A DNA stretch of 64,000 nt from Kappaphycus alvarezii (Eukaryota; Rhodophyta; Florideophyceae; Gigartinales; Solieriaceae). The stretch lies in NCBI GenBank assembly GCA_002205965.3, contig NADL03000750.1, positions 496,001 through 560,000 of the forward strand. Reading direction: 5' to 3'. The notes under the pieces were generated by a model, which did no database searches, was not told the origin of the DNA, and worked only from the letters and a program-made list of their open reading frames with translations. Below are positions 31,861 to 43,505 of the stretch, in pieces. Position numbers and translations under genes: made by a program. How positions within the stretch are numbered: the stretch's first letter is position 1; each line of letters begins with the position of its first letter.

Positions 31861-31920
31861 TCTGGGTATCAGCCAGCTTATCTGTTACAGTAGCGAACTC
31901 CCCGTGCTTCCCCCCTCCAT
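31861..31920 (+). repeat. Family F repeat, copy 2
   Basis: TCTGGGTATCAGCCAGCTTA then TCTGTTACAG and CTCCCCGTGCTTCCCC; matches 452-530 and 45,670-45,735. Confidence 0.6.
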
Positions 31921-32317
31921 TGTCTACAGCGTCACCTCTTTTGCTTTCGTACTGTTAATTAGTGTTCGATCGTGCGATCGTGCCATTCAGCACTACGCAG
32001 ACTGCCAAGGCCAAACAATCATAAATAAATGAAAGAAAAGCCGACGAACCAAGTACATTTAAATGGACAACATAAATTCATCGCAATGATGTAGAGCTTT
32101 TCCTAACGGCGGCATACGGGTAAAACGAACCCTCTGTCACACCTTCCACGGCAGGTAAACTTATTTCCATTACAAATACGGTACTTTGCGAAACTACTCG
32201 CTATGGCAGATTGTCCAACCAGACCCCCTCCCATACACCTCACTGGGGAGCCACGCCTTACTCGAGCTGGACAGGTTGTAGGAATGCTTTGGCCGGGGAA
32301 GCATTGAACTCCATCTC

Positions 32318-33113
32318 TTACAGTGCAGGGTGAGAGCAGATCGTCTGCTGTCCATGACTAATTGGGCAGAACTTGAACCTGGTTGTTACGAGCCCACAAG
32401 TTTCTTCATCTAAAATCATTGACCCTGTATCGACATAACATTCAAGCACTCGCCCACACCGAATACATTCTACATCCGCACAAGCAGGCACAGGAGGAGT
32501 GACTGCTGCACATAACATATCCACAATATCCAGAATAACGTCTGAAAAAGTCGAAAAGTTCGCGACTGGTATAAACAACGAGGGATCTGAAGCAATCATC
32601 ATGAGATCAGCGGTGTTGACTCCATCACCAACTCCAATTGTCGCAATGGTCGTATTGGACGCAGTAATGTTGGGGCAGCGATCACACCTGAACCATCATC
32701 TACACCATCCGTCAACAGCACTATGAGACCTGGATCATCCCCCATCGCTGCCATAACAATATCGTTGCAAAGTTCAAGGGCAGGCCCAGAAGATGTACCA
32801 CCTCCAGATTGCGGATTGTTCTCTATAGCAGGATTGAATTCGCCAGTAACATTTGTGGTAAGACTTTGGATAGCGATACACTTGAGTCAAACCCTACCGC
32901 TGAGAATGCAGATCCAGGGGCACGGCTCAGAATTCCAGCAGTGATATCGATTACAGCTTCGGTTAGATCATCAAATTCCGAAGAGGAAATGGACCCACTT
33001 TCGTCGAGAGCAAAACAAACATTCACTGCAGTGCACCCAGTCGTGGTAGGTTGGCCCCGAACAAAGCATGAAGAGTAAACCAAGAACAGCGTGAGGATGA
33101 TTGGAACATTCAT
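32318..33113 (-). pseudogene. Secreted VWA-domain protein, copy A (frameshifted)
   Basis: The ATG at 33,113 starts a signal peptide (MNVPIILTLFLVYSSCFVRG). Next come NVCFALDESGSISSSEFDDL, the beta1 strand with the MIDAS D-x-S-x-S motif, and AVGFDSSVSL. A one-base shift near 32,850 moves to the frame of NPAIENNPQSGGGTSSGPAL and IVLLTDGVDDGSG ('vllTDG', the MIDAS Asp). A second shift near 32,670 leads to TIATIGVGDGVNTADLMMIA (helix/strand after 'GVG') and a Cys-rich tail (CADVECIRCGRVLEC). VWA domains are extracellular metal-dependent adhesion modules. A TATATA box near 33,206-33,213 lies about 95 bp upstream. With the two shifts read through, the order is a complete VWA fold plus a Cys-rich region. 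Confidence 0.8.
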
Positions 33114-33205
33114 GATTAGTCGCTTTTGCTCCGCCCGATTGAACAAATCCCTGTAGAAGAGCTGGCTGGCCGAGATCGTTTATTCTTGAGCAGAATGCAA
33201 TGGCT

Positions 33206-33213
33206 TATATATT
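33206..33213 (-). promoter_or_regulatory. TATA box, VWA copy A
   Basis: CAATATATAAGCC on the minus strand, about 95 bp before the ATG at 33,113 and conserved in copy B. Confidence 0.45.
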
Positions 33214-34118
33214 GAGAGCAAGTGAACTTAAGTCGCTCGACACTCCTCATTCGAAATCTCTTCTTCCTTTATGATTAACAGTCATGACTGTGCGGAATTG
33301 ATGAAGTATTTCCTCTTTTCAATCTTGCAGCAACTTTTCACCTTACTGGCTAGCACTCCATCACCACAGATATCTTTTGGCAAGGAGTTCGTGCTGGAAG
33401 ACTACCATCAAGTTTACGAGAGTTCTCGATTCAATATTTTTACAACCGGTAGTATACAGTTGAGCACTCTAATGAGCTTGTCTCAGCGAATTCATCTCTA
33501 TCTCAGTGGTATTAGTGATATGTGTTTTTCTATGGCTCGGTATGGAACTTTACTCAGCCTGATAGAATACAGTGGAAATTGATTAAAAAAATTTCCATCG
33601 AGACAGTGATTTCGAGAAACTCGAAGCTTCCCTTAACAAAGCCTAGCGTCTAGTCCTTGAACGAATTGTTCCGAAACGTCGCTCACATGTGATAGCATGT
33701 TGCAGACTGTAGCATTGCAGGCGAAAAGTTGTATCCTAGATTTTTTCTGCAGAACGCATCCAAAACAGGTGACGCAATCGAAGAGTGCAATTGGGTCAAT
33801 GCAAGGTCGGCTGAAGGTTCTCCCATTAATGACCCTTTAGTTCCAAATAACAATGTAGGTAATGCCAAATCTGATATATTTTTCATCCTAGGATGAAGTT
33901 TATGTCATGCTAGGGTCTCCGTTTCGGGAAACCTTTGTTCAGCAGCGCAAAATACCCAGTGTTGACAATATGTTGATGCAGTCCAAAGGAAAAAAGCTTC
34001 AATATTATTTGTCATATTTCGTGATGCTACCTCCAGTTCTGGTTTGTACGTAATACTTTTATTTACGCATTAATTTTGTAACTACCTGAGGTGCTTGTGC
34101 TAATGCACTTGTATCAGC

Positions 34119-34197
34119 TACGATATCTACGCTTCGGTACAAATTTACTGGATACCAACCCACATATCCACCATAGTAAATTAACCCCCCATTTACT
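34119..34197 (+). repeat. Family D repeat, copy 1
   Basis: TACGATATCTACGCTTCGGT then ACAAATTTACTGGATACC and ACCCACATATCC; ends AGTAAATTAACCCCCCATTT. Other copies at 34,531, 40,120 and 45,512. Confidence 0.75.
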
Positions 34198-34530
34198 CTT
34201 GTATCAGCTTGTCCTTGCTGATACGCCTGTTGCTGATCAATTGTCGCTAATCGCAAGCATTGTTCTTTCATCTAATAGGGACAATCAATTACCGGAAAGC
34301 AACAAAAATACCTTGTGCAATATCCCAGAATCAGAGATATTCCCGTAACTAATCCCAGTATGTGAAGAACGTAATGATGGAGTTTCTCGAAAAAGTTTCG
34401 CCTAGTATCTTTGCTGATCACTAAACTCTTCATCAAAGATATCCTCACTATTCACAATTCTTGCAAGCAATAGATTTCTGTGGAATTTCATGCATCTACT
34501 AGATGAATTAAAGATCGGCTCTTGGCAAAT

Positions 34531-34578
34531 AGATACCAACCCACATATCCACCACAGTAAATTAACCCCCCATTTACC
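34531..34578 (+). repeat. Family D repeat, copy 2 (end module only)
   Basis: AGATACCAACCCACATATCC then ACCACAGTAAATTAACCCCC. Only the terminal ~48 bp are present. Confidence 0.75.
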
Positions 34579-34701
34579 CAATAGATATTTGGGCAGCTCC
34601 CGACGAGATCGAGCAATTACATCTAGTCAACTAGTAAGGTAGTGGGCATTTATGTGAGATGTCACTGCATGTGCAAATGACACGTCACTGTACCAGCAAA
34701 C

Positions 34702-34752
34702 CCATGGATAGCTCGGATATATCTTCCAAGAGTAAAACACCCAAACCATTTT
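34702..34752 (+). repeat. Family A end module
   Basis: CCATGGATAGCTCGGATATA then TCTTCCAAGAGTAAAACACC. Truncated copy. Confidence 0.75.
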
Positions 34753-34779
34753 ACCCTGTACCAGCAGGGATTGACAATA

Positions 34780-34818
34780 TTTTCCAAATATTAAACTACC
34801 CAAAATTTTCCCCTCTCA
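34780..34818 (+). repeat. Family C end module
   Basis: TTCCAAATATTAAACTACCC then AAAATTTTCCCC. Better preserved relatives at 39,272-39,350 and, inverted, 45,087-45,160. Confidence 0.65.
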
Positions 34819-35521
34819 AAGCAAGTGAAGTGGAGGCCAGGAAGTAAACAAGCCGTATCAGAGGTTACTTGTAATACTTACCGATGATTTCGCTAAGACA
34901 TCATATGACTGTCAAAGCCTTGTGACAAGTTGTGTTGCGGTAACAGAACATAGTACAGTACTGCACTGTAAGATATGCCTGCCTGTCGGGACACACCCGT
35001 CAGTGGACGCGAAGTAAAGAAGTATCACCACTTTCCTCCCTCTACGATGCGGCATTTCCCGAACATCTTGTGCACACATTAGCATCCTCGGCAAGACAAG
35101 TCTCGTGTTACTGCAGGGGTACAATATACATCTGAACGATATACAGGGGATACTGCAAAGGAGCCAGTACAATTTCAGGACCGGGGATGGATACAGCAAC
35201 AAGCACGGTTATTACAAAATAGGGGTAAAGTGTTTACTGGAATGGGTTGGTATATAAAAATAGGGGTTGCTTTACCGTGAGTGATGCGAGGGCTGGTACA
35301 GTGCTGTACAATGGAATCAAACCCATTTCTCCATCATAGTACTGTACAATGCTGCATTCGAGTGTCTTGGTCTCGGTATCTGAAGTAAACTCTGTGATTG
35401 GCTGCACTACGAATTGCTACGTAGATGATAAAATGCCTCTACCTAAGGGGGGGAGGAAATTGGGGTGCTTTACTGATTAGGATGCAGGACGGCTATTTTC
35501 CGAAAACTAGGGGGAGTCTAC

Positions 35522-35605
35522 GTAAGGGGAATTTTTGGGTTATTTTAATGCATGGAAGATGTGGTCGGTTGTATCCACGCGGCTAATACGTTATGTGCTA
35601 AGTGA
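35522..35605 (-). repeat. Family B repeat, copy 1
   Basis: Plus strand reads GTAAGGGGAATTTTTGGGTT then ATTTTAATGCATGGAAGATG, GTCGGTTGTATCCACG and GCTAATACGTTAT. Same sequence at 54,915; inverted at 45,916-46,100 and, diverged, at 52,217-52,309. Confidence 0.75.
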
Positions 35606-36364
35606 CATTTGCTCTTGGAAAGGCCCAGCTGTTACGTCAAAGTGCTCTATCACGCCGAACTGCTCAATTCTATAAGCTTACAATTATTCCGTAGATCGAA
35701 ATGAGACTTTTCTTCTTTGAGAAATCTGATGATTTTTACTTTGCTGGAAAAGTGAATTTCTAGATACTGTCTTCACATGTCAACTTCCATAGCGCTTTGA
35801 ATTTGGTTACTTTATCAGGCTCAGGTAGCGCATTAGACCAGGACAAATTCGTAGCCCTAAGAATTCAATATCGAGAAAAAAGATCTACAAATAAGTAATG
35901 ATCAGACAACCCAGGCTGTGATATTTATCCAGGGCGGTGATTCAGTCGAATGGGTACAGATTCAGCCATGTGCCACAAATGACAGACATTGCAGTAGGAA
36001 TCAAGCATGGCGCTAGCTGTCTGCTTACATCTGAAAACTATGGAGCAGAACAAGTTGAGAATCGACGATTCACTGTCGAATAGTGCTCTTGAGACAACCC
36101 TTAGTTTGAGGCCTGACTGTCACAGTTAAAGCCACTGCGAAAATTATAAAATTGTAGCAAAACCCACAGCCTCTGTGGAAACGCAGTTGAGAAGCTTATC
36201 CCCTTCCTCATATCCCTATACACAGTTTCAAAGATTTAATAAAGCTGAAATACATTTGGTGTTGATTCGAGTGGTGTACTGGGCCCCGGTAACACCTCGT
36301 GAGCCATCGTTGATGTCACCCAATCGCTCCCAACTATATCAGTTGCATTTTGCATGTAGAGCGG

Positions 36365-36411
36365 GAAATGGGGTGGTTTACTTAATTTTCCTGACAACAG
36401 CAATCGCAGCA
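36365..36411 (-). repeat. Family E repeat, copy 1
   Basis: AAATGGGGTGGTTTACTTAA then TTTTCCTGACAACAGCAATC. Nearly identical to 38,711-38,756. Confidence 0.7.
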
Positions 36412-36563
36412 GGGGGTTGATTTTCCGTAGTGCAGATAATGGAAATCCTATTTTTCAATCAAATTTTCCCAATCTTCTGGAATGTCTACAGGAGGCCAGC
36501 CAGTAGACATGCCGCGCGTAACAGAGAAAGTCTTTGTGGTTCCACGTGTGAATTTCGTATTTG

Positions 36564-36624
36564 AGTAAGGGAGAAATTTTGGGTTTTTGTAAGGTGTGGA
36601 AGATGTGGTCGGTTTATCCATGTC
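36564..36624 (-). repeat. Family B-like repeat inside an ORF
   Basis: GTAAGGGAGAAATTTTGGGT then GGAAGATGTGGTCGG. It overlaps a 133-codon minus-strand open frame (36,448-36,849) of no recognised family; that frame takes part of its sequence from this repeat and is probably fortuitous. Confidence 0.6.
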
Positions 36625-37105
36625 GAACTGTGCCAACAAAGCAGCGCCGTTGTCCTGTGCTGCATGGTTGGCATGCGTGGACTTGCGGGAACTAACGACA
36701 TTGCGTTGCATGTAGTTGCATCTTGGTACAGCACAAGCGAACCTTACGGACATTGTCGAGGATAACTGACTCTGCAGCGCCACACAGTATTGTATGTGCC
36801 ATGAAAAACTAAAAAAATAGTTTTCCTTTCTCCGCAATTTCTTGCTCAAGGTTGACTTGTGTAAATGTGTATGTCAAATCTTATTACAGCCTTTCAATAT
36901 CTCTTAGCGAGTGTAACCCAGTTCCTGCATGGTTCAGCTATTTTAAACACATTAGAAGATTCCCCACTTTATGCAAACTATTAACGTGGAAAGATATTAT
37001 CAGCATCAAGTTTTAAGTGCAGGAGCATTTCTCAAGAATATTGGTGCACACACACAACCCCCCAAGTTGTTTCGTATGAGAGGCAGTTTATGACAAAAGC
37101 ATAGA

Positions 37106-37154
37106 TCGAATTTAAAGTTTATCGTCCAAGAGTAAAATCCTCAAGCCTTTCCAC
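37106..37154 (+). repeat. Family A end module, diverged
   Basis: GATCGAATTTAAAGTTTATC then GTCCAAGAGTAAAATCCTCA and AGCCTTTCC. Confidence 0.5.
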
Positions 37155-38268
37155 CACGTTGTTACAAACGCCGTGAATTTCACGTTGTACGCATCTGCTG
37201 CGGGATTGAAGTGGGATTTTTTCAATAGCCGAACAGCTTTTATTACATTAGACTGAGACATTTCTCAGTCCGCGGGACTTCCATAGCGCTCTTTGATATG
37301 ATTCTCAATCGCAATCTCCATCAAGTACAGTACAATCAGTTTCGGGATGCTCCTGACAATATACAGTGTACAAGGTAATTTATTAACACATTGTTTAGAA
37401 TTCAGTACTGTACAGTAATTCTATTGCGATATACAGTAGTGTAAGTATATGTTAAACACTCCAATAACAAGTCTAGAATGAGCAGTGGAATACAGCTGAT
37501 CACTCCTGTGAAGAGTAGACAACCTTTCCGTTACGTACGATAATTTACTAAAAAGGACGCAAGTATGGGTTGCTTTAATATTAAAGGATATCGTGCTGTT
37601 ATCCGTATGATAAGCAGGAGAGCAAAGACGAATAAAATTTACCCTTGAAAGAGATATTCGACTCCACAAACTGACTTTCGTTTCTTCCGCTACCCGTCAA
37701 GTAGCTAGGGCCCACCGCTAATTTTCGATTCAACTGTATTCCGCCATAGCCCTGGAAGCTCAGATGCTTGATCATACATGAGTTGCTAGTTCAGCATTAT
37801 GTTTCTCATACAACTACCGCTGCGACAGATTTTGCCTGATCAAATTGTAGAAATTTGGCAGTTCCTGCTGTATTACCATCTCGTACTTTGCGGTTTGATT
37901 TTGGCTTCGGCTTCGATCAAACCATGAGTCACGATGCTCAAGTCACATCTCCGCTGACCATTCCGTACACTAATTTCAATAGAACTATGTGAGCATGTTT
38001 TCTTTATGAAAAAGGGGATATTATGGCCGTAGATGAAAACAAAGCAGATTCGGATAAAATTTTCCCAAGGCCTGTTCACAGTGTTATTGAAAACATGCTG
38101 ATTCAATGAAATTAAGGATGTCAAGAATAACTGGATTTAAAGCTGACCTAACGTAGTGACGTCCTGAAAACACAAAATAGAAGAATAAAATTGTCGTCGA
38201 TCAGGTTTTGTAAGCAAGCAATTAGTGCTGTCCACTACGATATTATTGATTGAGGCAACATTTCACGT

Positions 38269-38345
38269 AAATACACACTACCATCAAGTTTGACTGGGTA
38301 TCAGATAGCTTAGTTGTTGCCGCAAATGAGCCCCATGTGTTCCCA
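38269..38345 (+). repeat. Family F repeat, copy 3
   Basis: CACACTACCATCAAGTTTGA then CTGGGTATCAGATAGC and CCCATGTGTTCCC; matches 463-530. Confidence 0.6.
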
Positions 38346-38710
38346 TTTTACTGATTGCGTAGCTCTGTACAAACTGACATTTCTGTAGGCCACGCTCAAA
38401 TCTCAACAGCCGGACTTGCGATTTGAACAGATAACTGGACAATACATCAAGAAAATGTAGGTATTGCTTCCAAGCAGTAGGGAAAGGCGTACGAAAAAGC
38501 TTTGCCACAGATAGCATATAGTTACTCCTTTTCACTTTATTAGATTGCCTTGATCCTCTTTACGGAACGATGACTGAAAATTCTGACAATCAACTTATTT
38601 ATTCTAGTGCAGTACAGCATTTATGAATTAGAATTTATTGAATTTATAGTTTTGTAGGTTAGGTTTTTGAAGCATTTATTACTCCAGCCCTCTTCTAGCG
38701 CGAACTTTGG

Positions 38711-38756
38711 GTAAATGGGGTGGTTTACTTAATTTCCTGATAACAGCAATCGCAGG
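38711..38756 (-). repeat. Family E repeat, copy 2
   Basis: GTAAATGGGGTGGTTTACTT then AATTTCCTGATAACAGCAAT. Confidence 0.7.
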
Positions 38757-38966
38757 CGAGAGTTTGGATTGGTTTCCTGCGAGTGGAACATAGGGTGAAA
38801 TACCCATTAGCCTGTGCAGTATATTGGCTGCGGAGAAAACACTATGGCGAAAAGGGTCGCGCTATGGAATGGCGACTAAACAGTAGCTGTGAGCCCTGTC
38901 AGCGGGCATCCCGCGTTCAAAGCAACAATTAACTCAGAATGCCGCTGGACGAGTGTGTCCTGACCT

Positions 38967-39075
38967 TGGGAATTGGTCCTTGGCACGTTGGCGGCCGAGT
39001 GTGCCACTACGTAATGCCACTACGTAATGACGTAGTGGCACACTCGGCCGCCAACGTGCCAAGGACCAATTCCCA
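38967..39075. repeat. Perfect 46-bp inverted repeat with 17-bp spacer
   Basis: Left arm 38,967-39,012 and right arm 39,030-39,075 are exact reverse complements (the arm begins TGGGAATTGGTCCTTGGCAC and ends CACTACGT). The spacer 39,013-39,029 is AATGCCACTACGTAATG and itself repeats the word GCCACTACGTAAT from the arm end. A perfect arm in surroundings where other repeats have decayed implies recent origin or conversion. Confidence 0.95.
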
Positions 39076-39271
39076 TTAGGGAAACGGCCTCTTGTTGCCA
39101 GCCGCCGAGGGTGGAGACTGTGGCGGGAAGCAGCTTATTCCTGTCCGGCAATCCAGCAATGAGCTCCTGCTATTTCTTGGGCTTTTCCGCGTAGGCGACG
39201 TTCAAGCTAGGTAAGGTGATGAAGGCACGCTTTCAACCTCTTGCTGTGTAAGGTTTCGCCCACTCGCCTCA

Positions 39272-39350
39272 ATCCCAAATGGAACATCTGGCCTCATTTC
39301 AGGGAATGACATTACTTTCCAAATATTAAACTAACCAAAATTTACCCCCG
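39272..39350 (+). repeat. Family C repeat
   Basis: AACATCTGGCCTCATTTCAG then GGAATGACATTACTTTCC, AAATATTAAACTAACC and AAAATTTACCCCC. Inverse copy at 45,087-45,160. A further shorter module (CCCAAAATTAAACCACCCC) is at about 39,370-39,400. Confidence 0.7.
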
Positions 39351-39555
39351 TTTCTGAATAACAGACGCAATATCTCCCAAAATTAAACCACCCCACACTT
39401 CCACCCTTGTTTCTAAACATTTTGTGCCAAAGTGACGCACCATCTGGTGCCTACATCGGAGAAACATTTCAGACTGTAACCGACGTCAATATGAAACAAG
39501 TCTTCACCTCTTGAAATCAGGAGGTATCTTCTGGTTTGCGTAAGCTACACTGTAC

Positions 39556-39676
39556 GTATAGTTCATCCCCCATTACTGTGTCGGCATACCTTATTGAGTC
39601 GATTGTGGTTGTCTGGAACACTTTAGGACAGATTGAATATAACATCTAAGAGTACAACACCTAAACCTTTTCGCTG
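39556..39676 (+). repeat. Family A repeat, diverged
   Basis: CCCCCATTACTGTGTCGGCA then ATTGAGTCGATTGTGGTTGT, and end AAGAGTACAACACCTAAACC. Confidence 0.7.
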
Positions 39677-40119
39677 TACATATATTACTGGTTCTCTAAT
39701 GGGAAAGAATCTTAGGTACACAGATATCTAATACGAAGTTGGACTGATTTTGTTTCACATTTACATCAGAAGTACAATGTGATTCAAGCAATTACGTGGA
39801 AAGTACTGTACAGTACACTGATGTCAGCCATCCTTTCCTTTTTCAAAACGCCCACTTTAAATCTCCCTATTTTAAACCCTCAAAAATCTCGCAGCAAACA
39901 CGCATACTGTTTTCAAGTTAACTGACAAGAGGGGGGAATGTTTAGGTGTGTGAATAAGTGAAGATATAGTCGAATACAGATTATCCTTACACAACTTACA
40001 ATCACATTCTTTAAGGAAGTTTTCCCAGCGAAAGGCATCCCACCCTATAGTATTTAATTATAGTCATACTGTAGAGTTTTACAGCGCCAGTAAAAGTCAT
40101 CTCGTTCATTAACATTTCC

Positions 40120-40175
40120 AAATTTACTGGATACCAACCCACATATACCACAGTAAATTAACCCCCCATTTACAC
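40120..40175 (+). repeat. Family D repeat, copy 3
   Basis: AAATTTACTGGATACCAACC then CACATATACCACAGTAAATT and AACCCCCCATTTAC. Confidence 0.75.
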
Positions 40176-40549
40176 ATTTGGTATTATTTTGTCTACAAAC
40201 TGTTCTCATGTCCCAACTGTTCACAAAGAACCGGATATCCAGTTCAACGCAAACCTTATTCCAGAGATGCCAACCATGCCGGACCAGACAAAGCCTGAGC
40301 TGCATACTGACCTACACACAGCCAAGAAGCATCATGCTTGAAGCTCTCGTGCTGACTAACGTACAATAGTGTACTTACATTGTCGCTAAATTAAGTGAAA
40401 CTGGCGAATCCATTATTCAGCACCATTTTCTATGACTTTCATAACAATTTCGTACACTGCAGTACTCAAGCGCTATTGACTTTTTGGCTCTGCGAGTTAC
40501 AAGCACCTCAAACCCCATCTCGAAATATGGATTGATTATCACTCCCAAC

Positions 40550-40636
40550 GTTTAAGTCGATTGTTATCGTCTAGAGTACTTTTGGATAGAGTCGAATATG
40601 TCTGCCAAGAATAAAATACCCAAACCTCCTACTGCG
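40550..40636 (+). repeat. Family A repeat, diverged
   Basis: AAGTCGATTGTTATCGTCTA, then GAGTCGAATATGTCTGCCAA and GAATAAAATACCCAAACC. Confidence 0.6.
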
Positions 40637-40639
40637 AAC

Positions 40640-41249
40640 GTAGCGTATCTATTGACCAGCCATCATCTGCTTTCAGTTGGCTGAAAAATACCAACTGTCT
40701 GCACTGCAGATACTACAAGTATAAAAACGTAGGATTCTTAACCTCTCGCACTTGCATTAGCCATCACCATTTAGGCCGATTGTCTGGAGCAGACTGGAAA
40801 ATATTACTTTGTTACTCTTGGGAAATTCATATCTCAGCGAGGAGACAAAACACTGCATATACTCCTGTATTGGTTACTATAAGAAGTGAGCATCAGCATT
40901 GTAATGCAGAGCGATTTACTTTGTCTAAAAAATCTCATATTAAGATTAAGTACTAATGCACATAAATCGTAATATTAAAAATAAAGCCTTTGGAGTTTGC
41001 TTCACTAACCCCTGAAAATAGAGTGTAACGCTTTATTCTCGTCATAAAAATCTGAACTAGCAATACCGGATATTCCAATCCATTGAAGGAAAAGAGCTTT
41101 CCTACTCTTTTGAGAACTGCAAAATAATACTTCGTAGAAGCAAACTTCATCTTTGGGGAAAAGCATCAAGTTAATCAGAGCACCTACGGTGTTCATCGAA
41201 AGTAAACTCTGTACAGATCAACTGCTCATCTAGATTGCGTCAGCAGCTT
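40640..41249. other. No recognised gene
   Basis: Small minus-strand frames (40,953-41,196) without recognisable domains. Confidence 0.4.
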
Positions 41250-41798
41250 TCAGGTTGCATTCTCCTGGAAAAATCCAGGAAGAAATTTTTGGTCTGCAAT
41301 GCAAAAGCCTGCAACATGCTATCACACGTGAGCAACGTTCCGGAACAATTCGTTCAAGGACTAGACGCAAGGCTTTGTTAGGGAAGCTTCGAGTTTCTCG
41401 AAATCACTGTCTCGATGGAATATTTTTTTAATCAATTTCCACTGTATTCTATCTGGCTGTGTAAAGATCCATACCGAGCCACAGAAAAACACATATCACT
41501 AATACCACTGAGATAGAGATGAATTCGCTGAGAAGCTCATTAGAGTGCTCAACTGTATACTACCGGTTGTAAAAATATTGAATCGAGAACTCTCGTAAAC
41601 TTGATGTGGTCTTCCAGAACGAACTCCTTGCCAAAAAGATATCTGTGGTGTGGAGTGCTAGCCAGTAAGGTGAAAAGTTGCTGCAAGATTGAAAAGAGGA
41701 AATACTTCATCCAATTCCGCACAGTCATGGCTGTAATCATAAAGGAAGAAGAGATTTCGAATGAGGAGTGTCGAGCGACTTAAGTTCACTTGCTCTCA

Positions 41799-41807
41799 AT
41801 ATATAAG
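41799..41807 (+). promoter_or_regulatory. TATA box, VWA copy B
   Basis: ATATATAAG lies about 90 bp before the ATG at 41,895 and is conserved in copy A. Confidence 0.45.
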
Positions 41808-41894
41808 CCATTGCATTCTGCTAGAATAAACGATCTCGGCCAGCCACTCTTCTACAGGGATTTGTTCAATTGGGCGGAGCAAAAGCGACTAATC

Positions 41895-42740
41895 ATGAAT
41901 GTTCCAATCATCCTCACGCTGTTCTTGGTTTACTCTTCATGCTTTGTTGGGCCAACCTACCACGACTGGGTGCACTGCAGTGAATGTTTGTTTTGCTCTC
42001 GACGAAAGTGGGTCCATTTCCTCTTCGGAATTTGATGATCTAACCGAAGCTGTAATCGATATCACTGCTGGAATTCTGAGCCGTGCCCCTGGATCTGCAT
42101 TCAGCGGTAGGGTTTGCCTCATCTGCATCTCTCATTCAGAATCTCACTTCAAATGTTACTGGCGATTCAATCCTGCTATAGAGAACAATCCGCAATCTGG
42201 GGGTGGTACATCTTCTGGGCCTGCCCTCGAGCTTTGTAACGATATACTTATGGCAGCGACGGGGGATGATCCAAGCCTCATAGTGCTCTTGACAGATGGT
42301 GTAGATGATGGTTCAGGTGTGATCGCTGCCCCAAACATTACGCTTCCAATACGACCATTGCGACAATTGGAGTTGGGGATGGAGTCAACACCGCTGACCT
42401 CATGATGATTGCTTCAGATCCTCGCTGTTTATACCAGTCGCGAACTTTTCGACTTTTGCAGACGTAATTCTGGATATTGTGGATATGTTGTGTGAAGCGA
42501 TCACCCGATCCCTGAATGCGCACATGTGGACTGTATTCGTTGTGGACAAGTGCTTGAATGTTACGTCGATACAGGTCAACTGTTCTAGACACCACGACTT
42601 GTGCCTAGTCATGACAAGATTCAGGTTCTGCCCTATCCGCCGTGGACGTCTTACGGTTGTGGACAGCCCTGCGCAATACCTCAAGGCGTCAGTGCTTCCC
42701 CAGTCAGAGTATTCCAAGTATGTGTCCTCCTCGAGTGAGG
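41895..42740 (+). pseudogene. Secreted VWA-domain protein, copy B (frameshifted)
   Basis: The ATG at 41,895 begins the same signal peptide as copy A (MNVPIILTLFLVYSSCFVG), but a deletion shifts the frame at about 41,950. The VWA part is then open from about 41,957 to 42,405: NVCFALDESGSISSSEF (MIDAS D-x-S-x-S), VIDITAGILSRAPGSAF, a locally garbled stretch (about 42,105-42,165), then NPAIENNPQSGGGTSSGPAL and LIVLLTDGVDDGSGVIAAP. A second shift near 42,340 separates the 'GVG' segment and the Cys-rich tail. The breaks differ from copy A except near the 'NVTG(E)F' region, so most arose after the duplication. Copy B keeps a longer uninterrupted MIDAS-containing frame than copy A. Confidence 0.8.
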
Positions 42741-43255
42741 CATAAGTCGCCGGTTAGGTGTATGGGAGGTGGGCCGGGAGGGCGTCAGCAGCTGCGAGTA
42801 GCTTCGCAACTTACCGTATTTGCAACAGTACGAGGTTTACTTGTCGTGGGAGATGTGACGAGGAGTGGCTATACCCACTTGCGGTCCGTGAGTACAACGA
42901 TACTTCTGTTGAGGGTAAATACTGTCCCCACTCAGTCGTATTTCGTTTGTAAGCACCTCTCTCCCTTCGTTTGGTAGAGTGTTTAAAGAACCTTTCTTTA
43001 CTGTGAATGATCTGTAAATCTCTACAGCGTGCACCTTGAAGTACTGTACTAAATGTAATGCCCCAAGGGCGATTTGAAACTCTTTGCATACTATCTCTCC
43101 TAGCATAGTGGGGGAAGCGAGGGGTTGGTTAACTGCGACGGTAATGTAGATTAAGACCTTAGGAACTGATGCAGTGTAACTATATGTGAGGAAACTTTTA
43201 TTATCATCAAATGTGTAGGTTCCTCAGTGGTAGAGAATTCAGTACTAGTCGCTTT

Positions 43256-43446
43256 CAAACTGGGGAAAAGGTTTGGGTGTTTACTCTTGGAAGATATATC
43301 CGATCTATCCCATTGGTTTCCAGACAACCACAATCGACTCAAAAAGGTATACCGACAAAGTAATGGGGAAGGAACTACGCTCCCTAAAATGCTACCTTCA
43401 GGCAAGCCATCAAGCAGGCCGCATTGGACATGACGGCGGCTGCAGC
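43256..43446 (-). repeat. Family A repeat, near full length
   Basis: Reverse complement of 29,758-29,948 over about 190 bp, from GGGGAAAAGGTTTGGGTG to CATGACGGCGGCTGCAGCGT. The best-preserved pair in the window. Confidence 0.85.
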
Positions 43447-43505
43447 GTGCCTTTGCATCAAAACCCCCGAACCTCTCCGTACGTCCCCGGTGCCCTCACG
43501 TCATT

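Larger units (their letters stand above)
32100..33765 (-). repeat. VWA-gene segmental duplication, copy A (inverted relative to copy B)
   Basis: The segment matches 41,250-42,890 in the opposite orientation, across coding region, promoter and several hundred bases of upstream DNA (for example GGAACAATTCGTTCAAGGAC in both). Differences are scattered substitutions and small indels. The facing ends are about 7.5 kb apart. Confidence 0.85.
41250..42890 (+). repeat. VWA-gene segmental duplication, copy B
   Basis: Counterpart of 32,100-33,765 in opposite orientation. The right end of similarity lies around the CGAGGTTTACTTGTCGTGGG stretch (TTTACCTGCCGTGG in copy A). Confidence 0.85.

Noticed and set aside
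36448..36849. A 133-codon minus-strand open frame
   Set aside because: Part of it is the family B repeat read through; no recognisable domain and no ATG-supported context, so likely fortuitous.
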